From: Macrobrachium rosenbergii
Lineage: Eukaryota > Arthropoda > Malacostraca > Decapoda > Palaemonidae
NCBI RefSeq assembly: GCF_040412425.1
Contig: NC_089755.1
Coordinates: forward strand, 56,316,798 to 56,380,797
Length of the DNA: 64,000 nt
Direction of reading: 5' to 3'
Positions 12,411 to 27,399 of the stretch are shown here, piece after piece. The notes under the pieces are model-generated. The model saw nothing but the letters and a program-made list of their open reading frames with translations, was not told the DNA's origin and ran no database searches. Position 1 is the stretch's first letter. Each line of letters begins with the position of its first letter. Position numbers and translations under genes: made by a program.

Positions 12411-12655
12411 CTTTGAGATGATGCATTTTCTTGGGCATATTTTTTTCTTTTATGTTTCTTTACATTAATTCCTAAACAACCTGTCCCGTGTTAGATGGCA
12501 GCTTCATGAATTTATCATAATAACTGAAATGAGATATTTCTATTGAACAAACATCTCTTTATTAAAGTGCTGGGTTCGGTTGAAATGAATAATTGGGTTG
12601 CAGTTTCCTCAAAGTGCTTTTGCATTTGTATGGAAAGCTGTGCAAATTTTAATTG

Positions 12656-12810
<155 letters not shown>

Positions 12811-13133
12811 GTATATGTTGTAAAATACGCTTCAATATTTCACCTTAAACGCCGTGCAAAGAATCAATTTACCTCTCCCACTTATTCATACACGCGTATG
12901 CTCGTAGTGACAACGATTATTTCCGAATTCCATCCCCCCCAAAAAATCCAGGTTTCGTGACAAGAAATATAAAATTCTTGATCATGGCGGTACCACCGTT
13001 GGCGCTTTTAATCGGAGAACAGCGGTTGGCAACACAGCTCAAGCAATCATGCCATAAAAACTGAAAAAAGTTTTGATTTTTGTTACCTGTGAGTCAGTTG
13101 CATTCCATAAAGTTATTGTGTTTCATGGTCACG

Positions 13134-13773
13134 TCTTCCTTCTCCTTCTTCTTGTGCCTCTTCTTCTCCTTCTTCTTTTCATTCGTCTTCTTCTTTTTCT
13201 TCTCCTTCTTCTTCTACCTCTTCTTCTTCTTCTTCTTCTTCTTCTGCTTCTGCTTCTTCTACCTCTTCTTCTTGTCCTTCTTCTTCTCTTTCTCCTTCTT
13301 CTCCCTCTTCTCCTTCTCCTCCTCCTTCTTCTTCTACCCCTTTTTCTTCTCCTTCTTCTTCTTCTACCCCTTTTTCTTCTCCTTCTTCTTGAACCTCTTC
13401 TTCTTTTTCTTCTCCTTCTTCTTCTTCTTCTTCTCCTGCTTCTTCTCCTGCTTCTCCTTCTTCTACTCCTTCTTCTTCTTCTTCTTCTTCTTCTTCTTCT
13501 TCTTCTACCCATTTTTCTTCTCCTTCTTCTTGTGCCTCTTCTTCTTTTTCTTCTCCTTCTTCTTCTTCTTCTTCTTCTTCTTCTTCTTCTTCTTCTTCTT
13601 CTTCTTCTCCTTCTTCAACTTCTACTCCTTCTTCTTGTACCTCTTCTTCTCCTTCTTCTTCTTATTCTTCTCCTTCTTCTCCTTCTTCTACTTCGTCTAC
13701 TCCTTCTTGTACCTCTTCTTCTTCTTCTCCTTCTTCTTCTTCTTCTTCTTCTTCTTCTTCTTCTTCTTCTTCT
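13134..13773. repeat. 640-base uninterrupted polypyrimidine tract, mostly (TTC)n
   Basis: Nearly every base is C or T, with isolated A or G about every 60-100 bases. Sub-blocks such as CCCCTTTTTCTTCTCC recur. A tract like this can form triplex (H-)DNA. The long open frames over it are not genes. Confidence 0.9.
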
Positions 13774-14267
13774 GTCATTGGAGGGAAGATCCTCTTTGAC
13801 CTTCAAGCGTACAAGAGTTGTATTCGCAGGCAATCTTACTACAACCGTGTTCTTGTTGTTGATGTCAGCCAGGTCTGGACCAGAGAATATTAACTTGGCC
13901 TTGTGCCAGAGCTGTTTTATTTTTATTTATTTATTTGTTTTTTGCTCCACAGCAGTCGCCTGCATATGCGCTATTGAATGCTTATAATAGAATGTTAGGA
14001 AAATGTCATGCTATGTTTGAAAATACGGTTTGGTGGAGAATATATTAGGTCAGTTGAATTACAACGGAAACGTTGTCACAAACTGTTGTCTTACCCTCTG
14101 ATTGCAGACCTTGACAACAGCCAAAAGTTGATGATTGCGAAGGAAGAGAATTAATGCACATAAGCAATCTGAATTAACCCCCACACACACAGTATGAACA
14201 ACACCAGAGAAATGGATAATATGAACTCAAGACATCCGTCAGTCGAAATAAGATGCAACACCTCTAC

Positions 14268-14552
14268 AATATTGTAGGCATTACTCAAGGTTCTTTGCGG
14301 CGTCCCTTCGGCCCCCAGCTGCAGCCCCTGTCATTCCTTTTACCAGTACTTCCGGTCACATTGTCTTCCATCTTTCTTCCCACCCTCTCCTATCAATTGT
14401 TTCATAATGCAACTGCAAAAGATTTTCCTCCTGTTACACCTTTCAAACCTTTCTACTGTCAGTTTCGCTTTCAGCGCTGAATGGCTTCATGACAGCATAG
14501 GTTCCAGCGCTTGGCCTTGGCCGAAATTCTGTCTTCCATTCCATTCCAATAC
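14268..14552 (+). repeat. Family A dispersed repeat
   Basis: Runs from ATTGTAGGCATTACTCAAGG to CCATTCCATTCCAAT, lacking the first GTGCA block. Internal blocks are in the usual order. Confidence 0.8.
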
Positions 14553-14954
14553 CTTTATGTAGTTTTCTCTCTGATAGTTTGTTCCGACAGATTAGATTAT
14601 ATTTATCTCGATTTCCGGAAAAGGATCAAAAGTAATTATCAACAGCTATTGGGAACTACGAACAATAGCGGTCCATACAACCACCCTGCGGTATGCCGCT
14701 ATATCTTCGTGATGGGTTTGTAAAAGCTGGAAGATGCTCGGTTTCTATTTGTGACAAAAGCGACAGACAGAATATCAATTAACGACATGTTTAGCTGTTA
14801 TAAGTTGCTTTTATACAGTACATTCTGCTGTCCGTGACAAGAAAACCAAATGAATATTATTCACCTCGAAGAACAGCAGATATTGCGTCAACTGAAGCGA
14901 TGCCCAAATTTGTTGTTATTTCCGGACATTGTCTCCTAGTCAGCATGTTGATGT

Positions 14955-14956
<2 letters not shown>

Positions 14957-15013
<57 letters not shown>
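14957..15013. repeat. (CT)n array
   Basis: Pure CT of about 57 bases. Confidence 0.95.
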
Positions 15014-15014
<1 letters not shown>

Positions 15015-16071
15015 AGACTACATTTAGGGGATTAAAAAGAAGTGTTGTAACTACCTGTATTCAGAAACCTAGTCGCTGTGGTACCAGAGCTGAAGGCCGT
15101 GCCACGCTTCAGAAGTCAGTACATTAAAGCAAAACCTGTTTGAATGAATATCCTTGGCTGACCTTCTTCAGATCAAGGCCGCTTGCTCCAGATAGCACAG
15201 ACCTTTGTAATATGCCTTACGTGACATAGCATGGAGAATCGTGAAAGTTTTGAATGTGTCTTTAAAAAGGTCACGAATTTGCTCTTCTTATAAGTCTCTG
15301 TGCCTCAAAAATATGATGATAAGGCAGGCACCTATAGAGAAGCATTTTCTAATTCTGTACGATTGGAATTGACCCCAATTCTGAGGGAAGATGATATGAA
15401 AAAGGTACGCAGAGTCATGAGTTTGAATTCTTGAATATCTTGTTTCAGTAAGCGATGGTCACCGTGGGATGAAAATGATCTCCTGACCAGGGAAGAGAGA
15501 GAGAGAGAGAGAGAGAATTTATATCAGAACTCTTTTTTTTTATGAAACTCATTATATGGGAACGAGTCAGACTTCTTCGGTGATATACCAAAAATCCCAG
15601 TTTTTTTCTGGTGAGGCGATAAAAGTAACGTAAAATAAGAAAATGCTCGAACAACTTTGTCACATCACTTTAAAAAAAAGAAAAACAATAAATGGCCACG
15701 TTTGACCCGGGATGATGAGTCAAGAAAAAGACACACCCTCGGGAAAAATAACCTTGGAGAACGCCTAAGGGGCTCTATATAGTCTCCTTGGGGAATACCG
15801 GCACGCCAGGCGTACTCAACTTGCTCCTCCCCAAACCCCGCCAAAGTAACATCCCTTCCTCCTTGGCTTGAGTTTCTCTTCGTGTCGAAAAACTCTTTGA
15901 TTCCTGAGGGCATGATCTGGACCAGGCGTGCCCCAGGGGCCTGCGTCTTGGGACTTTCCAGTTAGTGAGATCAACAGATTTGTTTAGTAAGCGGCAACAC
16001 ATGCATTATGTATACTGTGTATAATAAGCACCAATTTTCATCGCAGATTTCTGAAATCCTGTAACTGTACA

Positions 16072-16074
<3 letters not shown>
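15014..16074. other. Intergenic, nothing recognised
   Basis: Unique-looking DNA with a short (GA)n at 15489-15515. Open frames on the - strand near 15665-16002 have no recognisable domain. Confidence 0.5.
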
Positions 16075-16147
<73 letters not shown>

Positions 16148-16340
16148 AAGATGGACCCTATTCATATGGAACAAACTCACCACAGGGGCCACTGACTTAA
16201 AATTCAAGAAGCTTCCAAAGAATATCATTATGATGTTCATTAAAAAGACGTAACAGAAGATAATGGGAAATACAGAAAGAGGAGATCGCTTATTAAAAAA
16301 TAAAAAACTAACAAATAAAAAGATACATAAAATATATACA
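16075..16340 (-). mobile_element. Family B copy 3 with (ATT)n tail
   Basis: On the + strand an (ATT)n array of about 70 bases runs into CAGAAGATGGACCC and then the reverse complement of the family B core. The AT-rich 3' UTR region is retained to about 16340. Confidence 0.7.
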
Positions 16341-16465
16341 AGGTAACGGAAACGATTAACACCAGCTGTTTAGCGTCTTAAGAAGCTGGAGGCGTATTTA
16401 GATGTATCTGCTATTTTTCCATCCTGATCGGATGCGTCGCTGTTTGAAGTTTGTAGTATCTTTGT

Positions 16466-16745
16466 AAGATTATTGCTTTAATATTTCTGGAAGACTTTCC
16501 TTTCCTTCTTAATCTTGAAAAATCGTTCTAGACGAAGCCACCCACACTCTGAAAACCGCCCTTGATCCTAGAGCAGCCCTCGACTAAGTAGGAATTAGAG
16601 CAGATTAAGGGTATTGCTGTAATATGTCGGAAAGACTTTCCTTTCCTTCTTGATCTTGAAAAATCGTTCTAGACGAAGCCACCCACACTCTGGAACCCGC
16701 TCTTGATCCTAGAGCAACCCTCGACTAAGTCGGAGTTATAGCAGG
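16466..16745. repeat. 141-bp tandem duplication
   Basis: Two copies of GAAGACTTTCCTTTCCTTCT, AAAAATCGTTCTAGACGAAG and GATCCTAGAGCA with few differences. Confidence 0.85.
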
Positions 16746-17100
16746 TGCATTTTTTGTCATGCGAGAGGACCCAACTCCGAATGACAAGACCGCCTTCGGC
16801 AGTCACCAGTTACGTAAAAGCCTTCTTCTTCTTCCTCTTCGGCCGTTGATCTCAGTGGCTGCCGCCCGGAATGTCAGTGTCGACTGACTGTAGTTGCAGT
16901 CTCCGGACGGACCGAGGTCTTGAAGAAGGAAGACCTGGACTTTTGCGTCTGCGTTTTCTGAGACTGCGAATTGGTGATGGTCAGTCGACATTATCTCTTT
17001 GTTCGTCTCAGTCCAAATTCTGTATCTATTCATCTCCGTGTTGTTACCTGAATCCTGTTATAGAATTGAGTCTGTGATCAGCTGATGAAAGACACACACA

Positions 17101-17103
<3 letters not shown>

Positions 17104-17172
<69 letters not shown>

Positions 17173-17362
17173 GTATATATAAATATTATATATACACTAT
17201 ATATAAATATATATACTGTATATACATATACACACACACACACGATAGAAATAATCAACAAACAATCACGTGTGGAACAGAAATTAAATTTCTGGCTCAC
17301 ATCGAGATCGAACCCAGGCCTCAAGGCAGATATTTCCCTTCCAGGCGCAGGTTTCGTATCTA

Positions 17363-17404
<42 letters not shown>
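17104..17404. repeat. (TA)n, (CA)n and, after a 100-bp linker, (GA)n
   Basis: (TA)n at 17104-17171, imperfect TA/CA to 17243, (GA)n at 17366-17404. The linker at about 17290-17365 has GGGTTCGATC on the - strand, resembling a Pol III box B. Confidence 0.85.
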
Positions 17405-17408
<4 letters not shown>

Positions 17409-17672
17409 GCGCATAACACCCATGAATATCTTATCTACAGAATGCCGATCGTATCTCCCGAACAATAAAGCATTGTGTGAAGACACGGAGGAAAGATGCA
17501 CGCCCGCGAGCGCGCAATTTCGATGCTGACAGGAATGCGCGAATGCGTTTCTGTACGCGCACGGACTGACGAATGAATGGACGGATGCAATCTCATCTTA
17601 AGTTAGAACAAAGCGTTATCTTATAATGTCTCTCCAATTGTCTTGAAAGATTCGGTTCCTTCTTCTTATAAT

Positions 17673-17862
17673 CCCTTTACGCGGTGCACTGTAGGCATTC
17701 TTTAGGCCCCTAGCTGCATCCCAATTCATTCCTTTGACTGGACCTCCGTTCATATTCTCGCCTTTCAAACCTCCTCTGCTCTGAATGGCCTCGTAGGTTC
17801 CAGCGTTTGGTCTTTCGGCTAAATCTTATATTCCAGTTCCAATTCCAATTCCAGTTCTTCCG
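17673..17862 (+). repeat. Family A dispersed repeat, internally deleted
   Basis: Has the GTGCACTGTAGGCATTC start and the repeated TTCCAATTCC end, with the central part missing. Confidence 0.7.
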
Positions 17863-18004
17863 GTAATGGGAAAGGCCGCTCCAAGGTCACTGTTGCTGGG
17901 GCGTGAGGGGGGCGAAGGTCACGTGACCTATGGCCACATCCTGTTCAGGAAGTGACGGACGGCTGAGTAATGGCGCAAGGCGTGATTTGCCAGAAAGGCT
18001 GCTT

Positions 18005-18025
18005 TGGAGTTTCGCTGGAAAGCGG

Positions 18026-18072
<47 letters not shown>

Positions 18073-18405
18073 CAAGCCACGCCTTAGGGTTTTGGAGTTT
18101 CGCGGGAAAGCGGAATTGGAGAGAGAGAGGGAGAGAGAGGGGTGGGGGGCGTTTTGCAAGCCACGCCTTATAGGATTTTGGACTTTTGCAGAAGAACGGA
18201 AATGGAGAGAAAGGTTTCGTAAGTCACGCCTTTGGGTTTTGGACTTTTGAGGAAGAATGGAATTGGAGAGAGAGAGAGAGGTTTTGCAAGCCACGCCCTT
18301 GGGTTTTGGACTTTTGAGGAAGAACGGAATTGGAGAGAGAGAGAGAGAGAGGAAGGGTTTTGTAAGTCACGCTTTTGGGTTTTGGACTTGCGGAAGAACG
18401 GAATT

Positions 18406-18439
<34 letters not shown>

Positions 18440-18460
18440 TTTGCAAACCACGCCTCAGGG
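18005..18460. repeat. Tandem repeat with internal (GA)n, about 60-70 bp, 7 copies
   Basis: Each unit has GTTTTGCAAGCCACGCCTT, GGGTTTTGGACTTTT and GGAATTGGAGAGAGAG. (GA)n length varies between units, so a microsatellite is nested in a minisatellite. Confidence 0.85.
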
Positions 18461-18506
18461 ATGTAAACACGATTTTCAAGGTTATATATCGTAGCAGAGA
18501 ATAGAA

Positions 18507-18510
<4 letters not shown>

Positions 18511-18597
<87 letters not shown>

Positions 18598-18618
18598 CAC
18601 ACACACACACATACATAC
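18511..18618. repeat. (TA)n array with (CA)n end
   Basis: About 80 bases of TA, then a short ACACAC run and ATACATACAT. Confidence 0.95.
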
Positions 18619-18619
18619 A

Positions 18620-18925
18620 TTTACCAACGCCAAATCGCACCGGCTTTCATTTGTATATGATTTTTTCTTGTTTATGTTTATCAACGCCAAATTACGCTGA
18701 CTTTCATTTTTTATGTGTTTTGTTCGTTTGTTTATCAACGCCAAATCACGCTGGCTTTCATTTTTTATGTATTTTTTGTTTGTTTATCAGCGCCAAATCA
18801 CAATGGCTTTCATTTTTTTATGTATTTTTTGTTTGTTTATCAGCGCCAAATCACAATGGCTTTCATTTTTTATGTATTTTTTGTTTGTTTATCAGCGCCA
18901 AATCACGCTGGCTTTCGGGTTACTT
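18620..18925. repeat. 52-53-bp minisatellite, about 6 copies
   Basis: Unit GTTTATCAGCGCCAAATCAC, then TGGCTTTCATTTTTTATGTA and a T-rich end. It starts right after the (TA)n/(CA)n array at 18511-18610. Confidence 0.85.
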
Positions 18926-19180
18926 AAAGGATGAGAAGATCTATTTTGAAGCTTTGGCTTGGCGGAATCTCCTTTTTAACAAAGGTTAATCCAATTTCTT
19001 CCTCAATTCCTCAAATTCACTCTCATTCATTTGTCACTAAATTCCTTGGCTTCACTTTTCTTCATTTACATTAAAAATATGTATTTATTTTCAGTTAAAT
19101 TAAAAACTTGTATTTATTTTCATGACAAGAATCACTAATGGTACTCAGATTACTGAAGCCATGGGATCCCCGTCCTTTGT

Positions 19181-19582
19181 GATTTTCTAGTTTTCTCTAA
19201 ACGAAAACTATTGTGCCGGCTTTGTCTGTCCGTCCACACTTTTTCTGTCCGCCGTCAAATCTTGAAAACTACTGAGGCTAGAGGGCTGCAAATTGGTACG
19301 TTGATCATCCACCGTCCAGTCATCAGATATACCAAATTGCAGCCCTCTAGCCTCAATAGTTTTTATTCAAGACTAAAGTTAGCCATAATCGTGCGTCTGG
19401 CAGGGATATACGACAGGCCACCACCGGGCCGTGATTAAAGATTCATGGGCTGCGGCTCATACAGCATTATACCGAGGCCACCGAAAGATAGATAGATAGA
19501 TCTATTTTCGGTGGCCTTGATTATACGCTGTTCAGAAAACTCGATTGCGCTGAAGAAACTTCGGCGCATTTTTTACTTGTTT
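19181..19582 (+). mobile_element. Family C multi-hairpin element, copy 3 (full set of hairpins)
   Basis: Opposite orientation to copies 1 and 2. Shows all three hairpins: GAGGGCTGCAA arms, CCACCGAAAGATAG/CTATTTTCGGTGG arms, and a terminal GCGC..GAAGAAACTTC..GCGC stem-loop. Confidence 0.75.
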
Positions 19583-19825
19583 AAATAGCAGGCCTACATT
19601 TCAGCAACGGGCGTGGCGTGGTATTTATTATACATTTCCGTCGTCGCTTAACCTTGTGGAAAAACCCTTTAAAAGAAAAAAAATAAACTTCTAGGGTGCG
19701 TCTAAGATTTCCCCGAAACCCTTCCATCCAAGGGTTCCATTACTTTCAAAACCCGTTTCCTGCCTGCGCGCGCTCTGAACACGACTACGCTCCTCTTCCT
19801 CTAGTTATTCTCGTAATAGGAAACG

Positions 19826-20140
19826 GAATTGAATATATATATAGAATTTTGACCAAAAGGCCACGCGCTGGACCTATTCGGTCATTCAGCGCTGAAGCGG
19901 AAACTGACAGTAGGAAGGATTGAGGTATTCTTTAGACCTTGACAGGAGGAAAACCTCTCAATTGCACTACGAAGCAATCGTTCGGAGAGGGTGGAAAGAG
20001 AATATGAACGGAGGTACAGTAAAAGGAATGAAAGGGGTTGCAGCTGTAGGGGCCTACGGAAGGGACGCTGCAAAGAACCTCAAGCACTGCCTACCGTGCA
20101 CCGCAGGAGGTGCACTGACGACAATACTCCCTACGGGAAT
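19826..20140 (-). repeat. Family A dispersed repeat, reverse orientation
   Basis: Reverse complement of family A, from the GAATTTTGACCAAAAGGCCA end through CATTCAGCGCTGAAGCGG to the GTGCACCGCAGGAGGTGCAC end. Confidence 0.8.
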
Positions 20141-20256
20141 TCATCCTCACCGTAATATTCCACCCTGTGGGAATTCCCAGGGAGCGTCTTAGGTTAGGTG
20201 GGGCGCACCCGGCGGTAGCAGCGGCAAGTCTTGAAAGAAATTGAAGTCCGTGATGG

Positions 20257-21359
<1,103 letters not shown>

Positions 21360-21402
21360 TAATATCACTCAACAATGACACAATATGTATTGACCTGAAT
21401 AT

Positions 21403-21470
21403 AGAATTTAGGCTAAAGGGCAAGCGCTGGGACTAATGAGGTCATTCAGCGCTGAAACGGAATTGGCAGA
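21403..21470 (-). repeat. Family A fragment, reverse orientation
   Basis: Only the 3'-end block remains (TAGAATTTAGGCTAAAGGGC through GGTCATTCAGCGCTGAAACG). Lies just outside the large inverted repeat. Confidence 0.65.
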
Positions 21471-21597
21471 GGTTTTATCATGAATAGGTTTTATTATGAA
21501 TATAAAATGAATGCAAGATGGGGCGATATGTATCCATGATAAAACCTATTGAGAAGCAGAAAATTTTAGTTGAATACATATATGTATATATACACAC

Positions 21598-22339
<742 letters not shown>

Positions 22340-22490
22340 GTGGCACCGCCAGTGCACCTCACGCACTGCGCTGTATGTATTACTTGTGAAGGTTCTTTGC
22401 GGCGTCCCTTAGGACCCTAGCTGCAACCCCTTTCATTCCGTTGACTGCACCTCCGTTCATATTCTCTTTCTTCCGTCTTGCTTTCTTCAG
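22340..22490 (+). repeat. Family A dispersed repeat, 3'-truncated
   Basis: Holds the GTGCACCTCACGC start to CGTTCATATTCTCTTTCTTC; the second half is absent. Confidence 0.7.
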
Positions 22491-22629
22491 CTTTTTTATA
22501 ACAGTAGTATCTTTTTTATATAATATATTCGTTAGATATAGTCTTGTTTAGGATGAGGATCCTGTTATTAATTGTGTTAATGCACTGAACAATTCTACAA
22601 GGAATCAAGTTTAATGATATATATATATA

Positions 22630-22691
<62 letters not shown>

Positions 22692-22720
22692 TATTATCAC
22701 TTTTGTACGTGATTCATTTA

Positions 22721-23069
<349 letters not shown>

Positions 23070-23447
23070 ACACATATACATACACACACGCAATGCCTGT
23101 ACCTACACAAACATACACACACACACAACATACGCAACAAATACCACTCATCCTTCCCATACGGTAATCAACCAAAAGTACCCGGAATCCACCCGATCCG
23201 TATCTCCTCTTTTATCGTCGCAGGCACGCCGGATACCGCCCGTGCATCCTTGCGTCCGTGCATTCAAATGCCGCGTCATTTTCGTTTCCTCGTTAGAAAA
23301 AAAAAATAAAACTTTTTGCAGTTTCGATTCGGTTGAGATGCACGTAACTTGCAATTGCTGTCGTCTGTTGCAGTCGGGTACCTTTTGCAGATTCTTAGGA
23401 GTTTCGAGTTTTTATGGGATTGCTTTTATCACTTTTTTTGTGCGTGG

Positions 23448-23449
<2 letters not shown>

Positions 23450-23508
<59 letters not shown>

Positions 23509-23547
23509 ATATTACTATTGTTATATTATTTTTTATTATTATTAATC

Positions 23548-23608
<61 letters not shown>

Positions 23609-23716
23609 TCATTTTAATGTTACTGTTATTCATTTATTATTATTATTCATATTATTCTTATTCATATTATCATTATTATTATTATTATTATTATTATTAA
23701 TTTTACTATTATTATT

Positions 23717-23751
<35 letters not shown>

Positions 23752-23890
23752 CATTATTATTATCATTATTATTATTATTATTATTATTGAACAGAAGGCA
23801 AACCCCCATTCATATGGAACAAGCCCACCATAGGGGGCCACTGTCATGAAATTCAAGCAGCCAAAGAATATGGAACAACATACCGCAATA
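23450..23890 (-). mobile_element. Family B copy 4 with an unusually long (ATT)n tail
   Basis: About 100 bases of family B core (23790-23890) follow roughly 340 bases of interrupted (ATT)n/(ATC)n. The array is far longer than the element fragment it adjoins. Confidence 0.65.
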
Positions 23891-24164
23891 GCCTTCACTC
23901 TCTTTTCGTATCTCCCCTAAACATCGCTTTTTTTTTATTTCTCTTCTTATCCCTTTCTCTCTCTCTCCACTGACCTACATACAACCACCTAATTAAATCC
24001 TGTACGTGATATCACAACAGCAGCACGCTGAATTCTCCCGGTGTTATCACAACAATAACAAACAACTCCCGCCGGGTTGATAACCATTTCCGACGTGGGA
24101 GACCTTGGGAAAATGTGTCAGTTTGGGTTGTATTTCTTTTATTAGGGCCACCAGATTTATCAAG

Positions 24165-24412
24165 AGGGGCTAGCGCCGTCAGTGCGCCTCACGAGGTGCG
24201 CTGTAGGCATTCCTTGAGTTCTGTATCATTCCTTTTTTACTGCACCTCCGTCCATATTCCCTTTCTTCCACCTGGCTTTTCACTCTCTCTAACAATTGTT
24301 AAAGGGTTTTCCTCCTGTTACGCCTTTCTAACCTTTTACTGTCAATTTCCCTCTTAGAGCTGAATGACCTCATAGGTCTCTTGGTCTTTGGCCTAAAATT
24401 CTGCATTCCGAT
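24165..24412 (+). repeat. Family A dispersed repeat
   Basis: Runs from GGCTAGCGCCGTCAGTGCGC to CCTAAAATTCTGCATTCC, followed by a duplicated TCTGCATTCCGATTCCAGA. Confidence 0.75.
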
Positions 24413-24644
24413 TCCAGAATTCTGCATTCCGATTCCAGATTTATCAGGGTTCCGAATCTTCTCTTTTGCCTTCAGTTCAGCTTATTTTTTGTATTACTGC
24501 TTTTGCTAGAATCTATGGCTAAATTGACCGTTTGTAAAAGAGTGTTGTTGTGTAAATAGGGAATTTACAATCTCGTAGTGAACTTTTATGGAATAAAAAA
24601 CCAACAGTTATGTAAATAAATTGTACCATTTATCTTTTGCATAA

Positions 24645-24645
24645 A

Positions 24646-24714
<69 letters not shown>

Positions 24715-24750
24715 TAATAACATTGTCCATTTTTTACCTTATTGATAATC

Positions 24751-24815
<65 letters not shown>

Positions 24816-24835
24816 TGTATTTTCCATTCCTTGCC

Positions 24836-24911
<76 letters not shown>

Positions 24912-24943
24912 CAACAACAATTATTGTATTTTCTTTTCTGACC

Positions 24944-24990
<47 letters not shown>

Positions 24991-24995
24991 TGTAT
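24645..24995. repeat. Compound (AAT)n/(ATT)n region with duplicated spacer
   Basis: Four arrays are separated by TGTATTTTCCATTCCTTGCC-type spacers. At about 24755-24815 (AAT)n switches to (ATT)n, making a palindrome. Confidence 0.9.
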
Positions 24996-25379
24996 TTTCC
25001 ATTCACCTCGCTTCGCTATGAGTTCCACTCCCTACGAAGGTCACCCCATAATCCACGGGGCAATTATTATATTTTTTTTTAATGCTCCTTAGCGTGCACT
25101 GACATAACGACCCTCGGAATTGAAGATAATGAGAGAATTTAAGAGAATTAGAGAATTTAAGATAATTGACCGCGGTCGAGAGGGAGACGCGGTTTCTCCT
25201 TGGCCGAAGGAATATTTTTTTTTTTTTTCTGTATTTCTTTTTTATCACGTGTTTAGTTTTTTTAATTTGTTTTATTGTTTTCATTTTATGTGATTTTATT
25301 GTTGGTTTTTTTTTTATGAATCACGTCTTCAAAGGGGAAGAGATGTTAGCTTGAATGAATGTCAGTGCTCTGATGGAAA

Positions 25380-25449
25380 TAAAACCAATGTATATATATA
25401 CAGTATATATATATACATTATATGTATATTATATATACAATATACATAG

Positions 25450-25502
<53 letters not shown>

Positions 25503-25615
25503 TATGTATATATATAAATATATATATATTATATATACATACATATATGCACATACATACATACATACATACATACATACATACATACACACATACATAC
25601 ACACACACACATCTC
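25380..25615. repeat. TA-rich region with (TA)n and (CATA)n
   Basis: Imperfect TA from 25388, (TA)n at 25455-25500, then (CATA)n at about 25545-25590 and (CA)n. Confidence 0.9.
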
Positions 25616-25814
25616 AGTGTACTGCACAAAGAAAACGGAGAAAAGAAAAAACAATGGAACGTAGGAGATACAAATCTCGGTATCTATCAAGAGTTAAGGC
25701 CCCTTTCTCGGAAGAGGCCTGATAGAGGGTATTTTTGGGGGGGAGGACTGTTGACACGAATTTGTTTCTCCATCTTTGTGGAGTATATTGATATGTATGT
25801 ACTGTATAAATATG

Positions 25815-25819
<5 letters not shown>

Positions 25820-25865
<46 letters not shown>
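25820..25865. repeat. (AAT)n array
   Basis: Pure (AAT)n; no family B sequence recognised beside it. Confidence 0.9.
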
Positions 25866-25866
<1 letters not shown>

Positions 25867-26464
25867 GTTAATATTTTGGACACTTGTAATAACCGGTGAG
25901 TGGTCCCCACCCACAACCAAATAACGGCTATAAATTACTACGCAGCTCTGTAGAAAATAGACGCGCAGGTATCCCATACACTAAAACCACAAAAGCAATT
26001 TTCACCTCAATGAACCAAATAATGGGACCCCATATACATGAAACTAACTCGCGCAGTAGATTTTTTTTTATATATGAATATAGATCATGTCACGCCTATA
26101 GCAGCGTGACCACTTCGAAATTGTCAGCTACAAAAAATATCATCGCGAGAGTGTAAGTGTGTGTGTGTGTGTTATTTATTGTGCTGTCATGGTACGTTCA
26201 ATTGCACGTTCAATAAGCAGCTAGATCAAGTGACAAAGAACGTGATACGTTCGTACAGAAAGGAATGATGAATGTATTTCTCGTCCAGATACGTTTCCGG
26301 TTTGGATGGGGTTCCTCCTTACTGACGACTGGTTTTTGTTTTCAAGGCTACTATTTTTTTTCAGCAAGTTTCTTTCTGGCAACTTGCTTTTGTTAGAATT
26401 GGCTACATGTTTCGTAAGAAATCACATATATAGTTATATTTTGAGTCCCCCTCTACTGCCTTGA
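25866..26464. other. Intergenic, nothing recognised
   Basis: No repeat family or coding signal except a short (TG)n near 26157. Confidence 0.5.
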
Positions 26465-26740
26465 TTTTCCTCAAGTGGTGCACTGTAGGCATCACTTGAT
26501 AAGGTTCTTTGCGGCGTCCCGTAGGCTCCTAGCTGCAACCCCTTTCATTCCTTCGACTGCAGGCTGCCTCCTCCGTTCATATTCTCTTTCTTCCTACTTT
26601 CCTTTACTGCAAAAGGTTTTCCTCCTGTTACACCTTCAATAAAACCTGTTTTTACTGTCAATTTCCCTTTCATCAGCGTTGAATGACCTCGACATAGGTC
26701 TAAGCGCTATGCCTTAGGCCTAAGTTTTTTGCTCCATTCG
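26465..26740 (+). repeat. Family A dispersed repeat
   Basis: Runs from GTGGTGCACTGTAGGCATCA through CGGCGTCCCGTAGGCTCCTA to GGCCTAAGTTTTTTGCTCC. Confidence 0.75.
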
Positions 26741-27399
26741 AGGAAGCTGAACTAATGAAAATTCTTCATTGGCAACCCCCTAATCTTAGAAGATGCGCCA
26801 TTTGTTATTTTACAAAGTCGACATATCTGTGCTTGATAACATACAGAATACGCACAACGACGTAATTTTTCTCCATTGTGTTATTGTATGAAACCAGTCA
26901 GTTGCTTCGTACGAAGATGACGTCCTTGGAAATAATAATCTTATTGCAGAAACAGGCACAGTTATGCAACTGTACAGATACGTTTAAAGATAGGACTGCA
27001 CAGGTTCTCGAGAGTTCCCTTTAAAATTTTATTTTGAATTATATTTGTAATGTTAAATAACTGTGGATTTGTTTCTACCATTTTAAGGGTCGTGATGCCT
27101 TGAGTATCTTTGAATGTTATTCATACAATTGTTCGTTCTGGGCTGTCTTCGTGCGTGTGTGTAATTTAAAATAAGTTTTTTTTATTGCATTTTCAATTGT
27201 ACGTCCTCAATTCCCCGAGTAACTTACCGTTAAATCAGTATTTGTACAAAGTTCTAGAGCCCTTCGGTAACAAATATTGACGTAAACGTCAGTCCCTCAT
27301 CCTTTATAAAACAGAGGTTTTAAAAATTTCTTCTTAGCCATCTCTCCCGTCGTTTTCTCTCCAAGTCGTCCTACTTTTCCCCCTCTACGTCTTCCAAAC

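Noticed and set aside
13073..13987. 304-residue leucine-rich open frame and arginine-rich frames opposite it
   Set aside because: They are products of the (TTC)n polypyrimidine tract.
17290..17365. tRNA-like box B (GGGTTCGATC) on the - strand
   Set aside because: No convincing box A at the right distance and no cloverleaf; at most a SINE fragment.
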